Source: DASYXW01 sp035934405
GTDB lineage: Bacteria; Acidobacteriota; Terriglobia; UBA7540
NCBI GenBank assembly: GCA_035934405.1
Contig: DASYXW010000089.1
Span: 62,001 to 126,000 of the forward strand
Length of the DNA: 64,000 bases
Reading direction: 5' to 3'
Shown here: positions 25,265-33,537 of the stretch, piece by piece
Numbering within the stretch: the first letter of the stretch is position 1
Layout of the letters: each line of letters starts with the position of its first letter
Position numbers and translations under genes: made by a program
The notes under the pieces: generated by a model
Seen by the model: the letters and a program-made list of their open reading frames with translations, nothing else
What the model was told of the DNA's origin: nothing
Databases searched by the model: none

Positions 25265-26788
25265 ATGAAGCGAGCACAATGGTGGACGTTCGTGCTGGGC
25301 CTGACGCTGCTGGCGGGCGCTGGGTACGCAACTGCGCAGACGCCCGAGGAGCGCACCGCCCACCACCTCGACGCCATCCGGCAGCAACCGTCGCTTCTGC
25401 TCGATTTTCTGACGCGCATGCCGAAGGGCGGCGACCTGCACAATCACTTGAGCGGCGCGGTGTACGCCGAGAGCTACATCAACTTCGCAGCGCACGACAG
25501 CCTGTGCGTGGATGGCTCGACCATGGAGTTGCTTGCGCCTCCCTGCGATGCGGCGAAGGGCCAGGAAGCGGTGTCGAACGCGTTCGGCAATTCCGCGCTT
25601 TACAACAGCATGATTGACGCCTGGTCCATGCGCAATTTTCATCCCAGCCCGGGAGATCGTTCCGGTCACGATCACTTCTTCGCCGCCTTCGGCAAGTTCG
25701 GCGCCGTGACCGAGGCTCACACCGGCGAGATGGTGGCCGAGGTGGCGTCACGGGCTGCGGCCCAGCACGAATCTTATCTTGAGCTCATGTTCGGCCCCGA
25801 CCAAGGCCAGGCCGCGCGGCTTGGCAAGAAGCTCGGTTGGGACGACGATTTCGGCAAGATGCGCCAGCGTCTGCTCGCGAACGGCCTCATGGACGCTGTG
25901 GCGGCGGGACGGAAGAATCTCGATGAGGATGAGCGCGAGATGCGGCAAACCTTGCATTGCAGTGACGTGCGCGCTGACGCCGGCTGTGGCGTTACCGTGC
26001 GTTACCTCTACCAGGTGCTGCGCGGCCTGCCCAAGGAGACCGTGTTCGCGCAGATCCTTTGCGGCTTCGAGATGGCGCGGGCGGATTCACGCGTGGTCGG
26101 CTTGAACCTGGTGATGCCGGAGGACAATTACGTTCCCATGCACGATTTCGACCTGCACATGCGGATGCTCGATTATCTGCACAAGCTCTACCCCGAAGTC
26201 CACATCAGCCTTCACGCGGGCGAACTCGCTCCCGGCCTGGTGCCGCCGGACGGCTTGAGCTTCCACATCCGCGAGTCGGTGGAAGTGGGCCACGCCGAGC
26301 GCATCGGGCACGGCGTGGACGTGATGCAGGAGACGAACCCCGTCGGTTTGCTGAAAGAAATGGCCGAGCGGCACGTGCTGGTGGAAATCTGCCTGACCTC
26401 GAACGACCTGATTCTGGGCGTGCGCGGCGCGGAGCATCCGCTCCCGGTGTATCTGCTCTACGGCGTGCCGGTCGCGCTCGCGACCGATGACGAGGGCGTG
26501 TCGCGCTCGGAACTGACGTGGGAATACCTGCGGGCGGCGGAGACGTACAAGCTGGGCTACCTCGAGCTCAAGAAAATGGTCCGGGACAGCCTGGACCACA
26601 GCTTTCTGGCTGGCGCGAGCCTGTGGGAGGCGCCGGAGAAGTTCCGCCCCGTCGCGGCGTGCGCCGGAGAAGCGTTCAAGGCGCAGCCGGTGTCCGAGGG
26701 GTGCCGGAAGTTTCTGGCTGCGAGCGGCAAAGCCCAATTGGAATGGAACGAGGAGGCGGAGTTTAGCCGCTTCGAGAGCGGGTTCTAA
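25265..26788 (+). CDS. Exported adenosine deaminase-family protein
   Basis: The ATG at 25265 has GGAGG 6 nt upstream and gives 507 residues with a signal peptide (LGLTLLAGAGYATAQ). Metal and catalytic residues of the adenosine/AMP deaminase family are all present: GDLHNHLSGA with His59 and His61, SLHAGE with the His and catalytic Glu, ERIGHGVD with the next His, and ATDDEGVSRS with the Asp pair. The length and signal peptide resemble secreted ADGF/CECR1-type deaminases rather than the 330-residue cytoplasmic enzyme. The likely reaction is adenosine to inosine in the periplasm, feeding the nucleoside hydrolases of the same locus. Substrate identity is inference. Confidence 0.88.
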   Translation: MKRAQWWTFVLGLTLLAGAGYATAQTPEERTAHHLDAIRQQPSLLLDFLTRMPKGGDLHNHLSGAVYAESYINFAAHDSLCVDGSTMELLAPPCDAAKGQEAVSNAFGNSALYNSMIDAWSMRNFHPSPGDRSGHDHFFAAFGKFGAVTEAHTGEMVAEVASRAAAQHESYLELMFGPDQGQAARLGKKLGWDDDFGKMRQRLLANGLMDAVAAGRKNLDEDEREMRQTLHCSDVRADAGCGVTVRYLYQVLRGLPKETVFAQILCGFEMARADSRVVGLNLVMPEDNYVPMHDFDLHMRMLDYLHKLYPEVHISLHAGELAPGLVPPDGLSFHIRESVEVGHAERIGHGVDVMQETNPVGLLKEMAERHVLVEICLTSNDLILGVRGAEHPLPVYLLYGVPVALATDDEGVSRSELTWEYLRAAETYKLGYLELKKMVRDSLDHSFLAGASLWEAPEKFRPVAACAGEAFKAQPVSEGCRKFLAASGKAQLEWNEEAEFSRFESGF

Positions 26789-26836
26789 CGGCGCGTGGCT
26801 GTTAGGCTACAACATAGCCTCACAAGGCGCCAGCCG

Positions 26837-28975
26837 TCATCGCCGCGCGGCGTTGACGGCGTTCGACAAGGCTTGGTACATGTTGCCCGCCACGTAGAGA
26901 TCCCACTTCTTGGTCCAGCCCTGTTCCAGGTGCAGGTGGGCGTACTGCTGGCCGTTATATGTCTCAGTGTAAATCTGAACTTTCTTCAGCGACCCCAGTT
27001 CAACGTTGAACTGATGGCAATTCCCCGTCAGGCTCAGCGGCGATGGGTCTGGCGTGTCACAGTTATAGCTGAGCGCTCCACTCGGCGTGATCGTGAGGTT
27101 GCCTGAACAACCGGAATAGCCGCCGCCGCGCAGCAAATGCCGATGGATTGCGCGACTGACAAAGTTGCCGCCGTACGGCTGTTGCGGCGTCTGGACGGAG
27201 GGCTGCTGCACCTGCGGCTGCTGGACCGGGGGAGCCGGGGGCGGAGGCTGCTGATTCTGCGCCTGCTCCGGGGGAGGCGCCTCGGCGATAGGCGCCGCCT
27301 GTTGTGGCTGTTGTTGCTGGACGCGTTGAACGGGGCGGAAGGGAACTTCGAACTCGGTCGCCACCTTCACGGGCTGTCCGTTTTGAACGTAAGGTTGAAA
27401 CTGCCAGCTCTCGGCCGCTGCGAGCGCCGCCTGATACAACGCGGGGTTTCCCGAGCGGGGCCGGACCTGCGCCACACGCCCGGTTTCGTCAATCTGCGCG
27501 TCCACTACGACCGCGCCGCCAATACCCTGGCTCACCGCCGCCGGCGGGTAGATGGCGGGAATCCTGCGGCGCACCCGTAGTTGATTGAAGGGCACGGCGA
27601 CGAATTCCGCTGTGGCGCTGGTCTGGGTTGCGGGCGTCGCGGACGCGCCCGGCTCGGTCGAAGCCGATTGGTCCGGCGCCGCCGGGATGACGTGCGTTTC
27701 GCCGCTCGGCGTCTCAGGTACGGCGAGACCTCCTCCCGAAGCGCTCGAGGCGCCGCCGTTCGAGGCCTCTTTCGGGCCGACCGGCACCGGCGGCCGCAAC
27801 ATGGCCCAGGCGACGAGCGCCACTACGAGCACCCCGACCCCCGCAACCGCCAGCTTGATTTTCGACGTCCAGAAAACCGGCTTGTGCGGCACGCCGGTCC
27901 ATTCCGCCTGCGCGCCGGACGGCGAGACGACCGTCGCGCCTGGACCCGAGGGGCTAGCGGAGCCTCCGAGAGAGGTTGCGGCGTAGCCCGCGGTTCCGGG
28001 CGAGGTTGGAGCGGACGTGCTGTACGGGACGCCCGGCGGCGGCGTCATCGTGTGCGGCGCGACCGGCGGGGCGTTGGGAACCGGTAGTCGCGCGCCGCCT
28101 TCGAGCATCGTTGGCCTCAGGACCGAGGGTGGTGGCGCCCCCTCAGACGCCGCAAATGAAGGCACACGTTCCGGATGATCGAGTGCCGCCCCGAACTCTT
28201 CCACCGTCTGAAAGCGGACATCGGGATGCTTGGCGAGCGCCTTCAGCACCACGTTCTCGATGCCTTCTGGAATGTACGGATAGAAGCGGCGCGGCGAGGG
28301 CGGTGGCGTGTGGACGTGATCGTGCATGATCTGAAAGTCGCTGTCGGCTTCGAACGGCAGGCGGCCGCTCAGCATTTCGTAAAGGGTGACGCCGAGAGCA
28401 TAAATGTCGGAGCGGATGTCCACCGGCCGGTTCTGAATCTGCTCCGGCGACATGTAGGCCACCGTCCCCATTTGCGTGCCCGTGCGGGTCATGCCGCGCG
28501 TACCCATCACCTTGGCGATGCCGAAGTCCATCACCTTGACGATGCCCTGCCGGTTGAGCATGAGGTTGCTGGGCTTGATGTCGCGGTGAACGATCCCGCA
28601 GCGATGCGCCGTGCCGATCCCGAGCAGCGCCTGTTTGAATAGCGGGATCGCTTCCTGGCTGGGAATAGGGCCGCGCCGAGCGATCATCTGCCCGAAGGTT
28701 TCGCCGTCAACAAATTCCATCACCATCACGGCGGAGCCTTCCTGTACGAGAAAAGCGTACAGGGTCGCCAGGTTAAAGTGATTCAGATTGGCCTGGGCTT
28801 TGGCTTCAGCCTGGAAACGCTGCACCAGTTCCGGATTGCGCACGAGCTCCGTGCTCAGGACTTTGATGGCGACCGCTCGATCGAGTCCGACGTCAATGCC
28901 CTTATAGACAACGCCCATGCCGCCTTCGCCCAGCTTCTCGACCACGCGATAGTTGCCGATTTGCGTTCCGATCAT
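26837..28975 (-). CDS. Membrane Ser/Thr protein kinase with extracytoplasmic TonB-C-like domain
   Basis: The ATG at 28975 has AAGGG 5 nt upstream and gives 712 residues. The kinase domain (about 8-265) is complete: Gly loop GEGGMGVVY, Lys38 in AIKVL, HRDIKPSN (130-137), DFG (150-152) and APE-equivalent MSPEQ. A Pro/Ala/Ser-rich linker leads to one transmembrane helix at 373-393. Outside lie a TonB C-terminal-like domain (about 468-547: RRRIPAIYPPAAVSQGIGGAVVV, then ESWQFQPYVQNGQPV), a Gln/Pro-rich spacer (550-600) and a final beta domain of about 105 residues with two Cys. TonB-C domains normally sit on energy-transducing proteins, so a kinase carrying one may sense envelope state. It is last in a cluster with a PP2C and two FHA proteins. 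Confidence 0.9.
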   Translation of the reverse strand: MIGTQIGNYRVVEKLGEGGMGVVYKGIDVGLDRAVAIKVLSTELVRNPELVQRFQAEAKAQANLNHFNLATLYAFLVQEGSAVMVMEFVDGETFGQMIARRGPIPSQEAIPLFKQALLGIGTAHRCGIVHRDIKPSNLMLNRQGIVKVMDFGIAKVMGTRGMTRTGTQMGTVAYMSPEQIQNRPVDIRSDIYALGVTLYEMLSGRLPFEADSDFQIMHDHVHTPPPSPRRFYPYIPEGIENVVLKALAKHPDVRFQTVEEFGAALDHPERVPSFAASEGAPPPSVLRPTMLEGGARLPVPNAPPVAPHTMTPPPGVPYSTSAPTSPGTAGYAATSLGGSASPSGPGATVVSPSGAQAEWTGVPHKPVFWTSKIKLAVAGVGVLVVALVAWAMLRPPVPVGPKEASNGGASSASGGGLAVPETPSGETHVIPAAPDQSASTEPGASATPATQTSATAEFVAVPFNQLRVRRRIPAIYPPAAVSQGIGGAVVVDAQIDETGRVAQVRPRSGNPALYQAALAAAESWQFQPYVQNGQPVKVATEFEVPFRPVQRVQQQQPQQAAPIAEAPPPEQAQNQQPPPPAPPVQQPQVQQPSVQTPQQPYGGNFVSRAIHRHLLRGGGYSGCSGNLTITPSGALSYNCDTPDPSPLSLTGNCHQFNVELGSLKKVQIYTETYNGQQYAHLHLEQGWTKKWDLYVAGNMYQALSNAVNAARR

Positions 28976-28988
28976 GACTGCCCTTCTC

Positions 28989-29138
28989 GCCACAGAGGCG
29001 CTGAGACACCGAGCAGGAGTGAAATCAAAAACCAAAAATCGGGCCCCAGTTTCCGGCATTCCCTTTTCTGCCCGTGGTTTTTCCCGATTTCTAATTTCTG
29101 CTTTCTGGTTTTTCTCTGTGCCTCCGTGCCTCTGTGGC
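28989..29138. repeat. Imperfect inverted repeat with internal heptad arrays
   Basis: This 169-nt spacer between the phosphatase and kinase genes is bounded by 25-bp arms (28989-29013 and 29114-29138), 20 of 25 matching; the outer 11 bp (GCCACAGAGGC and GCCTCTGTGGC) are perfect. Inside are 7-nt repeats, AAATCAA-AAACCAA-AAATCGG (29022-29042) and GATTTCT-AATTTCT-GCTTTCT-GGTTTTT (29086-29113), in roughly complementary order. It looks like a small non-coding mobile or structured element. Confidence 0.65.
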
Positions 29139-29144
29139 CCAAGT

Positions 29145-29909
29145 TCAATGGCCCTCCACGCGCAGGATCTGAAGCGTGATGTTGTCGTGGCCGCCCCGCG
29201 ACTTCGCCATTTCGACCAACTGACGGCAAGCTTCTTGCGGAGTGTTACCGGTGACGGCGCTGAGCATCTCGTCGTCACTGACCAGGCCGTGCAGACCGTC
29301 GGTGCAGATGAGGAACGTGTCACCGGGCGCGACGGCGATGGGCGCTTCGGGGAACTCTGCCGGCACGGCGCCCTCCATGCCCAGCGCTGAGGTCAGCACG
29401 TTGCGCTCGGGGTGCGTGGCGGCTTCCTCGGGCGTGATCAGTCCCTGCTCTAGCAGACGGTTGACGTAAGTCTGGTCCTGGGTGAGACGGGTAATGGCGC
29501 CGCTGCGAATCCGGTAGAGGCGGGAATCGCCGACGTGGCCGTAAGAGAGGTGCCCATCGAGGAGCGCCACGGCCGTGCACGTGGTGCCCATGCCGCGCAG
29601 CTCCGGGTGTTCCGCGGCGTAATCCTGGATGGCGGCGTGGGCGTTGGCCAGAGCGGCGGCGAGGGAATCCTGAGGGTCACCAGAAGAATCGTGCAGGTAG
29701 GTGTCACGCACCACGTCCACCGCGAGGCCGCTTGCGATCTGCCCGCCTTCGTACCCGCCCATGCCGTCCGCCACCACCGCCAGCCGGCCACGGCGGAGGA
29801 ATTCGCCGTCGTCCTCCGGCTCGGCGTAGCCGTAATAATCTTCGTTTTCCGTCCGGGCACAGCCGATGTCGGTGAGATTTGCGAGCTCGATCCCGGGACG
29901 GATCATCAT
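29145..29909 (-). CDS. PP2C-type Ser/Thr protein phosphatase
   Basis: The protein has 254 residues and is a single PPM/PP2C domain. The metal-binding motifs are DIGCARTENEDYYGY, VVADGMGGYEGG, HVGDSRLYRI, FLICTDGLHGLVSDDEM and GGHDNITLQIL, so all the acidic metal ligands appear present. It most likely dephosphorylates targets of the neighbouring kinase, including FHA partners. The gene lies between the FHA gene (35-nt gap) and the kinase gene (169-nt spacer). The start is ATGATG with only weak Shine-Dalgarno (AAAGAA), so translation may depend on the upstream gene. Confidence 0.93.
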   Translation of the reverse strand: MMIRPGIELANLTDIGCARTENEDYYGYAEPEDDGEFLRRGRLAVVADGMGGYEGGQIASGLAVDVVRDTYLHDSSGDPQDSLAAALANAHAAIQDYAAEHPELRGMGTTCTAVALLDGHLSYGHVGDSRLYRIRSGAITRLTQDQTYVNRLLEQGLITPEEAATHPERNVLTSALGMEGAVPAEFPEAPIAVAPGDTFLICTDGLHGLVSDDEMLSAVTGNTPQEACRQLVEMAKSRGGHDNITLQILRVEGH

Positions 29910-29944
29910 CGGGTTCTTTCGACGAGCACAGCTCGCCGCTACAG

Positions 29945-30442
29945 TTACAGCGCCTTGAACTTCAGCGTGACTTCGCCCACGCGGACCACATCGTTGTCTT
30001 TCAATTCTTCCTTCGAGATTTTCTTCTCATTGATGTAAGTTCCGTTTGAGGAGTCGAGATCGGTAAGGAAGAACTTGCCATCGTCGTAACGCAGGCTGGC
30101 GTGCTGCCCCGAAACCGTGGTGTCGCGGAGGACGACCTGCGCTTCAAGTCCGGAGCCGAGCAAGTTCTTGCCCTCCCGGACACGGAAATCTTCGCCCTTC
30201 TGATCGCCCGACATCGCGACGAGCCAGCCCAGCACCGGAGGTTTCCGCTTCTCTGAAATCAGGACCGTTTTGCGGCCGCCGCCGGCCGCGCCGGCTTCGC
30301 GGGCGACCTCGGTTTCGAGGACTGTCTTCTTGGCGCCACCGCCGGCCGCCACCCCGCCGCGCTGATATCCGGTCGGCTGGCAGTACGGGCACTGGTCCCA
30401 AGAGTCTTCCATCTGATGTCCATTGGCACAGAACTTTGCCAT
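29945..30442 (-). CDS. Zinc ribbon-FHA domain protein
   Basis: The protein has 165 residues; GGAGGGTGAG precedes the ATG. The N-terminus MAKFCANGHQMEDSWDQCPYC has a Cys-x2-GH and Cys-x2-Cys layout, a likely zinc ribbon. A Gly/Ala-rich linker includes two KKTVLETE/RKTVLISE blocks whose Thr residues resemble phospho-acceptor sites of FHA proteins. The FHA domain (about 75-165) is intact: LLGSGLEAQVVL, VSGQHASLRY, DLDSSNGTYIN and VVRVGEVTLKF. The linker Thr could be phosphorylated by the clustered kinase and bound by an FHA domain, as in known FHA switch proteins; that link is inference. Confidence 0.92.
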   Translation of the reverse strand: MAKFCANGHQMEDSWDQCPYCQPTGYQRGGVAAGGGAKKTVLETEVAREAGAAGGGRKTVLISEKRKPPVLGWLVAMSGDQKGEDFRVREGKNLLGSGLEAQVVLRDTTVSGQHASLRYDDGKFFLTDLDSSNGTYINEKKISKEELKDNDVVRVGEVTLKFKAL

Positions 30443-30701
30443 CTCACCCTCCTCTCATCGTTGCGCTCTGGCGATCGTGCAAACGGCGATGCCAGACAAA
30501 ACAACAATCTACCAAAGTGTTTAATATCAATAGTTTGGCTGATTTACAGTCGTAAGATGCCTGTTTTCAATGACGTGACGGCTTTCTATTTCTCCTAAAA
30601 ATGCCTTTCCTTTGTTTTCAATATGTTGACGGCTTCGTTCGTAACATTTTGCCTTTTTCCACGACACTTTCTTACGGCTTGCGACTACCGCCGCAGGCTT
30701 C
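30443..30701. other. AT-rich spacer upstream of the FHA gene
   Basis: These 259 bases are clearly more AT-rich than the flanks. No convincing gene is seen. On the minus strand TTGAAA (about 30573-30568) and TAAATC (about 30549-30544) could be a promoter for the FHA-phosphatase-kinase genes. The spacer separates them from the protease-FHA gene, so the cluster may have two transcripts. Confidence 0.35.
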
Positions 30702-32309
30702 TCACGAGCTGAAGTATGTGAACACGTTGGCGCCCTTCTTACCAATGTAGATACGGTCCCCGTTTCGCAAGCCCACCTTGCTTACCCGGGGCGAATCCGT
30801 GGAATTGACGTAGGTGCCGTTCGACGATCCCTTGTCAATGACCACGACGCCCTCGTTAACCGGCACGATCCAGGCGTGCTCGCCGGATACCGTGTCGTCC
30901 GCCAAGACCACTTGGCACTTGGACGAGCGCCCGATGAGCAATCCCTCCTTCGTGACTTTGAAGCTCTTGCCCGAAAGCGCCCCACCAGTTCCCTGAATGC
31001 TGCCGTAAGAGGCCAGGGCTGTTCCCACAGGCGGCAGGACCCCAGGCTGGGTGACGGTCACTACGGTTCCGGCGGCCGGGGCGCGAACCACGACGGTTGA
31101 CTGGCGGGTGCGTATCAGAAGGAAGCCGACCCCCAGCACCACAATCGCAATCACAACGTAGATGACCCAAGGCGAGTCGTCCATGACGCGCTGCACCGGG
31201 TTCTCGGCGTCGTAGCAGGCCACCGCCGCCGCCCGGTACTGCTTGGCGTCGGGCAGGTCAGGCATGAAATTGAGCACGTCATCGAAGTCCGCGATGGCGG
31301 CGTGGCACTTGCCGCCGGCGTAGTCGTCAAGGGCGTTGGCCCAATGAGCGTTGAACTCACCCACGTCGGGCTGCACGCCGGTCTGCCGCACGAACTCCAT
31401 GGCGGTATTGATGGGGATGAAGAAGTTGAAGCCCGCCGTTTCGCCTTGTCCCGAATTGGCGGGAGACCCAAAGGTGGTGATGCCGATGGCCTGCCCGGAG
31501 GCGTTGAACGCCGGGCCGCCGCTATTGCCGTGAGTGATGGCGACATCGGACTGGATCACCGGCGTACCCGTCTTGCCCATCGTCTTGATGGCCGAGATGT
31601 GACCGTCGGTCACGGTGGGAACGAAGGCCGACTCCTCGCTGATCATCGGGTTGCCACCCCAGTCGGAGGCAATGCCGGGGAATCCGATGGCTGTGGTGAT
31701 GTCCTGAACCTTGACCTGGTCGGAATCACCCAGCGCCACGGTTGGGAGGTTCTTGGCGCCGATCTTCACGATGGCCACGTCTTTGCCTTCACCGACCGGA
31801 GGGCTGTACTGGAGGATGTCGCCCGTGTAGTGCTGGCGATTGGCCAGATAAACGGTCAGCGTGGGATCGGCATATGTGATCTGGATGGCGTTGGAGTTGT
31901 AAAACTGGACCATTTGGTCCTGGGTTAACGGTGGTTTGCCTTCTTTCTGATTATTGGCGTTAATCTGGCCAAAGACTTCGGTATAGACCTTCCTCTTGAG
32001 GTCCTGTTCCAACGCCTCCTTGGCCTGGGGGTCATTGATCTTGGCGTTGGCCACCACGTGGCCGTTAGTGATGAGGTAGCCATCGGAACGGAAGAGAAAG
32101 CCGCTGCCGACGTCGTTCAGGTAGGGGTTCTGGAGCTGAATCGGCTGGCCCTTGAAGGAGGCGCCCACCTTGACGGAGACCAGGACCAGCACCACGGCCG
32201 GCTTCAACTCGAGCGCGTGCTTCTGCTCGTCGGTCAACTGCGGCGCGGTGCGGCACGCCAGCCCGGATAACATCACCGAAGAAAGCGCTGCAAAAGCAAT
32301 CCTTCTCAT
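30702..32309 (-). CDS. Trypsin-like serine protease with transmembrane helix and cytoplasmic FHA domain
   Basis: The protein has 535 residues; GGAGG lies 7 nt before the ATG. The N-terminus is an export signal ending near LSGLACR; the Cys suggests a lipoprotein but the lipobox is not canonical. The DegP-like trypsin fold carries the triad His84 (LITNGHVV), Asp177 (GKDVAIVKIG) and Ser263 (THGNSGGPAF). No PDZ domain follows. A helical linker (about 320-370) leads to one transmembrane helix (about 378-398, VIYVVIAIVVLGVGFLLI), then a Ser/Thr-rich linker and a C-terminal FHA domain (about 440-535: LLIGRSSKCQVVL, VSGEHAWIV, SSNGTYVN). So the protease is periplasmic and the FHA domain cytoplasmic: a probable route linking kinase signalling to proteolysis. 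Confidence 0.92.
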   Translation of the reverse strand: MRRIAFAALSSVMLSGLACRTAPQLTDEQKHALELKPAVVLVLVSVKVGASFKGQPIQLQNPYLNDVGSGFLFRSDGYLITNGHVVANAKINDPQAKEALEQDLKRKVYTEVFGQINANNQKEGKPPLTQDQMVQFYNSNAIQITYADPTLTVYLANRQHYTGDILQYSPPVGEGKDVAIVKIGAKNLPTVALGDSDQVKVQDITTAIGFPGIASDWGGNPMISEESAFVPTVTDGHISAIKTMGKTGTPVIQSDVAITHGNSGGPAFNASGQAIGITTFGSPANSGQGETAGFNFFIPINTAMEFVRQTGVQPDVGEFNAHWANALDDYAGGKCHAAIADFDDVLNFMPDLPDAKQYRAAAVACYDAENPVQRVMDDSPWVIYVVIAIVVLGVGFLLIRTRQSTVVVRAPAAGTVVTVTQPGVLPPVGTALASYGSIQGTGGALSGKSFKVTKEGLLIGRSSKCQVVLADDTVSGEHAWIVPVNEGVVVIDKGSSNGTYVNSTDSPRVSKVGLRNGDRIYIGKKGANVFTYFSS

Positions 32310-32707
32310 AACCCACCTCCGACCTTAGAGTTCGGCCCCCTTGTGGGCGCACCTGCATCCTGATGGAAACAATCTCGGGACACGGCCAACAGGGGGCGAT
32401 TCTGGCTCGGGGTAACTGAAATGTCAAGCTTAAAGAACGTCTCCAGCCACGCCAAGGTCTCGCCAGCGTCTCCAAACTGGTTGTGAACCAGCCCTTGATC
32501 TGAGCGGCAGACCGCGTGCAGTCACTCTACGACGCGGGAGTGGCCGGAATCCACTTCGGACAATTGCACCAATGAAGAAGTTTCCCTCTATTGTTGTTCT
32601 TGAAGGATTGTATCCATTTCCACAATTGTCGTTGGCAGCGTTCCGACGCCCCGGGGCTTCTTTGAGCCAACCCGCGTAACCCCTTCGAAACAAAGACGCG
32701 ATTCCGC

Positions 32708-32736
32708 TTGACATCTCAAGTGACATGTGGTAGCCT
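32708..32736 (+). promoter_or_regulatory. Sigma70-like promoter with inverted repeat at the start site
   Basis: TTGACA (32708-32713), 17 nt, TAGCCT (32731-32736). CTTGCCT and AGGCAAG arms at about 32739-32759 overlap the predicted start and could be an operator or a 5' hairpin. The remaining spacer 32310-32856 shows no gene. Confidence 0.55.
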
Positions 32737-32856
32737 ACTTGCCTAGCTCGAAGGCAAGACAAAATGACCAAACAACATTTATTGGAAACCGCTGACGGCA
32801 AATGAATGCAAGTACGATATCGGCATATTTAGTCAATCTGGAAATCAGGAGGAAAA

Positions 32857-33219
32857 ATGAAATTAACAATAGAAAGCAATGACGGAGACTTTTCTGCAAA
32901 CGTAGTGTCTGCAATCGAGGGATACAATCTCGACGACTATGAAACCCAACTTAACCTATTGTTGAGCATACAATATGCAATTCGACGGGCCAAGGATATA
33001 GGAGCAGATGAATCTGAAGAGCCCCTGAGGTACAGGGTTGTTCTGGCGCTGCACGATATCCGCGGGGAACACGACATACGATACCCTACGCTTACCACGG
33101 ATAATGAAAAGGAAGCTAAGGGCTTACTCGCCGCTCTGTTAGCCGAGGTTGATTTCCGGCGTAGCGTCATTGACGCGCTGCGTCCCCTCGACAACTCAGG
33201 GGATACTCGCGTTCAGTAA
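32857..33219 (+). CDS. Small acidic protein of unknown function
   Basis: The protein has 120 residues, starting with a textbook AGGAGG-AAAA-ATG. It is acidic and mixed alpha/beta (MKLTIESNDGDFSANVVSAI, then LLSIQYAIRRAKDIGADESE), with no signal peptide or membrane helix. I do not recognise a family. The gene uses more A/T-ending codons than its neighbours. It is followed after 5 nt by a methyltransferase remnant. This suggests a horizontally acquired piece, perhaps from a restriction or defence island, and a role as an accessory or immunity factor is possible but unsupported. Confidence 0.7.
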   Translation: MKLTIESNDGDFSANVVSAIEGYNLDDYETQLNLLLSIQYAIRRAKDIGADESEEPLRYRVVLALHDIRGEHDIRYPTLTTDNEKEAKGLLAALLAEVDFRRSVIDALRPLDNSGDTRVQ

Positions 33220-33224
33220 GATCA

Positions 33225-33537
33225 ATGGCTACCGTGAAGGCAGGACACACCAACGTCTCACACGTCCGCGACCTGCGGGGCGTAATTGACCGCGAGAAGG
33301 CCGAAATAGGCGTCCTGATTACGATGGAGCAGCCGACAACAACCGATGCGCTCCGAGGCAGCCTCAGCCGGGTTTTACAAGGCTCCGTGGGGCAAGGAAT
33401 ACCCGCGCATCCAACTGCTAACCGTGGCCGATCTGCTGTCCGGAAAGAGCGCGGCTTTCCCGCGAGAGAGCGTCACTTTCAAGAAGGCTCCCAAGGCGTT
33501 AGAGCCTGTCGCGGAAACCGAAGAATTGCCGTTTTGA
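33225..33537 (+). pseudogene. Frameshifted C-terminal remnant of a DNA methyltransferase
   Basis: Two frames together give the typical C-terminus of a site-specific DNA methyltransferase. The first frame (33225 to about 33345) reads VKAGHTNVSHVRDLRGVIDR and EIGVLITMEQPT. The next frame (33346-33537) continues RSEAASAGFYKAPWGKEYPR, IQLLTVADLLSGK and ends TEELPF. The junction lies in ACAACAACC (about 33332-33340), where one extra base explains the shift. The catalytic part (DPPY and FxGxG regions) is missing. In intact proteins this tail follows the methylase domain. It is a dead fragment of a modification gene. Confidence 0.75.
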
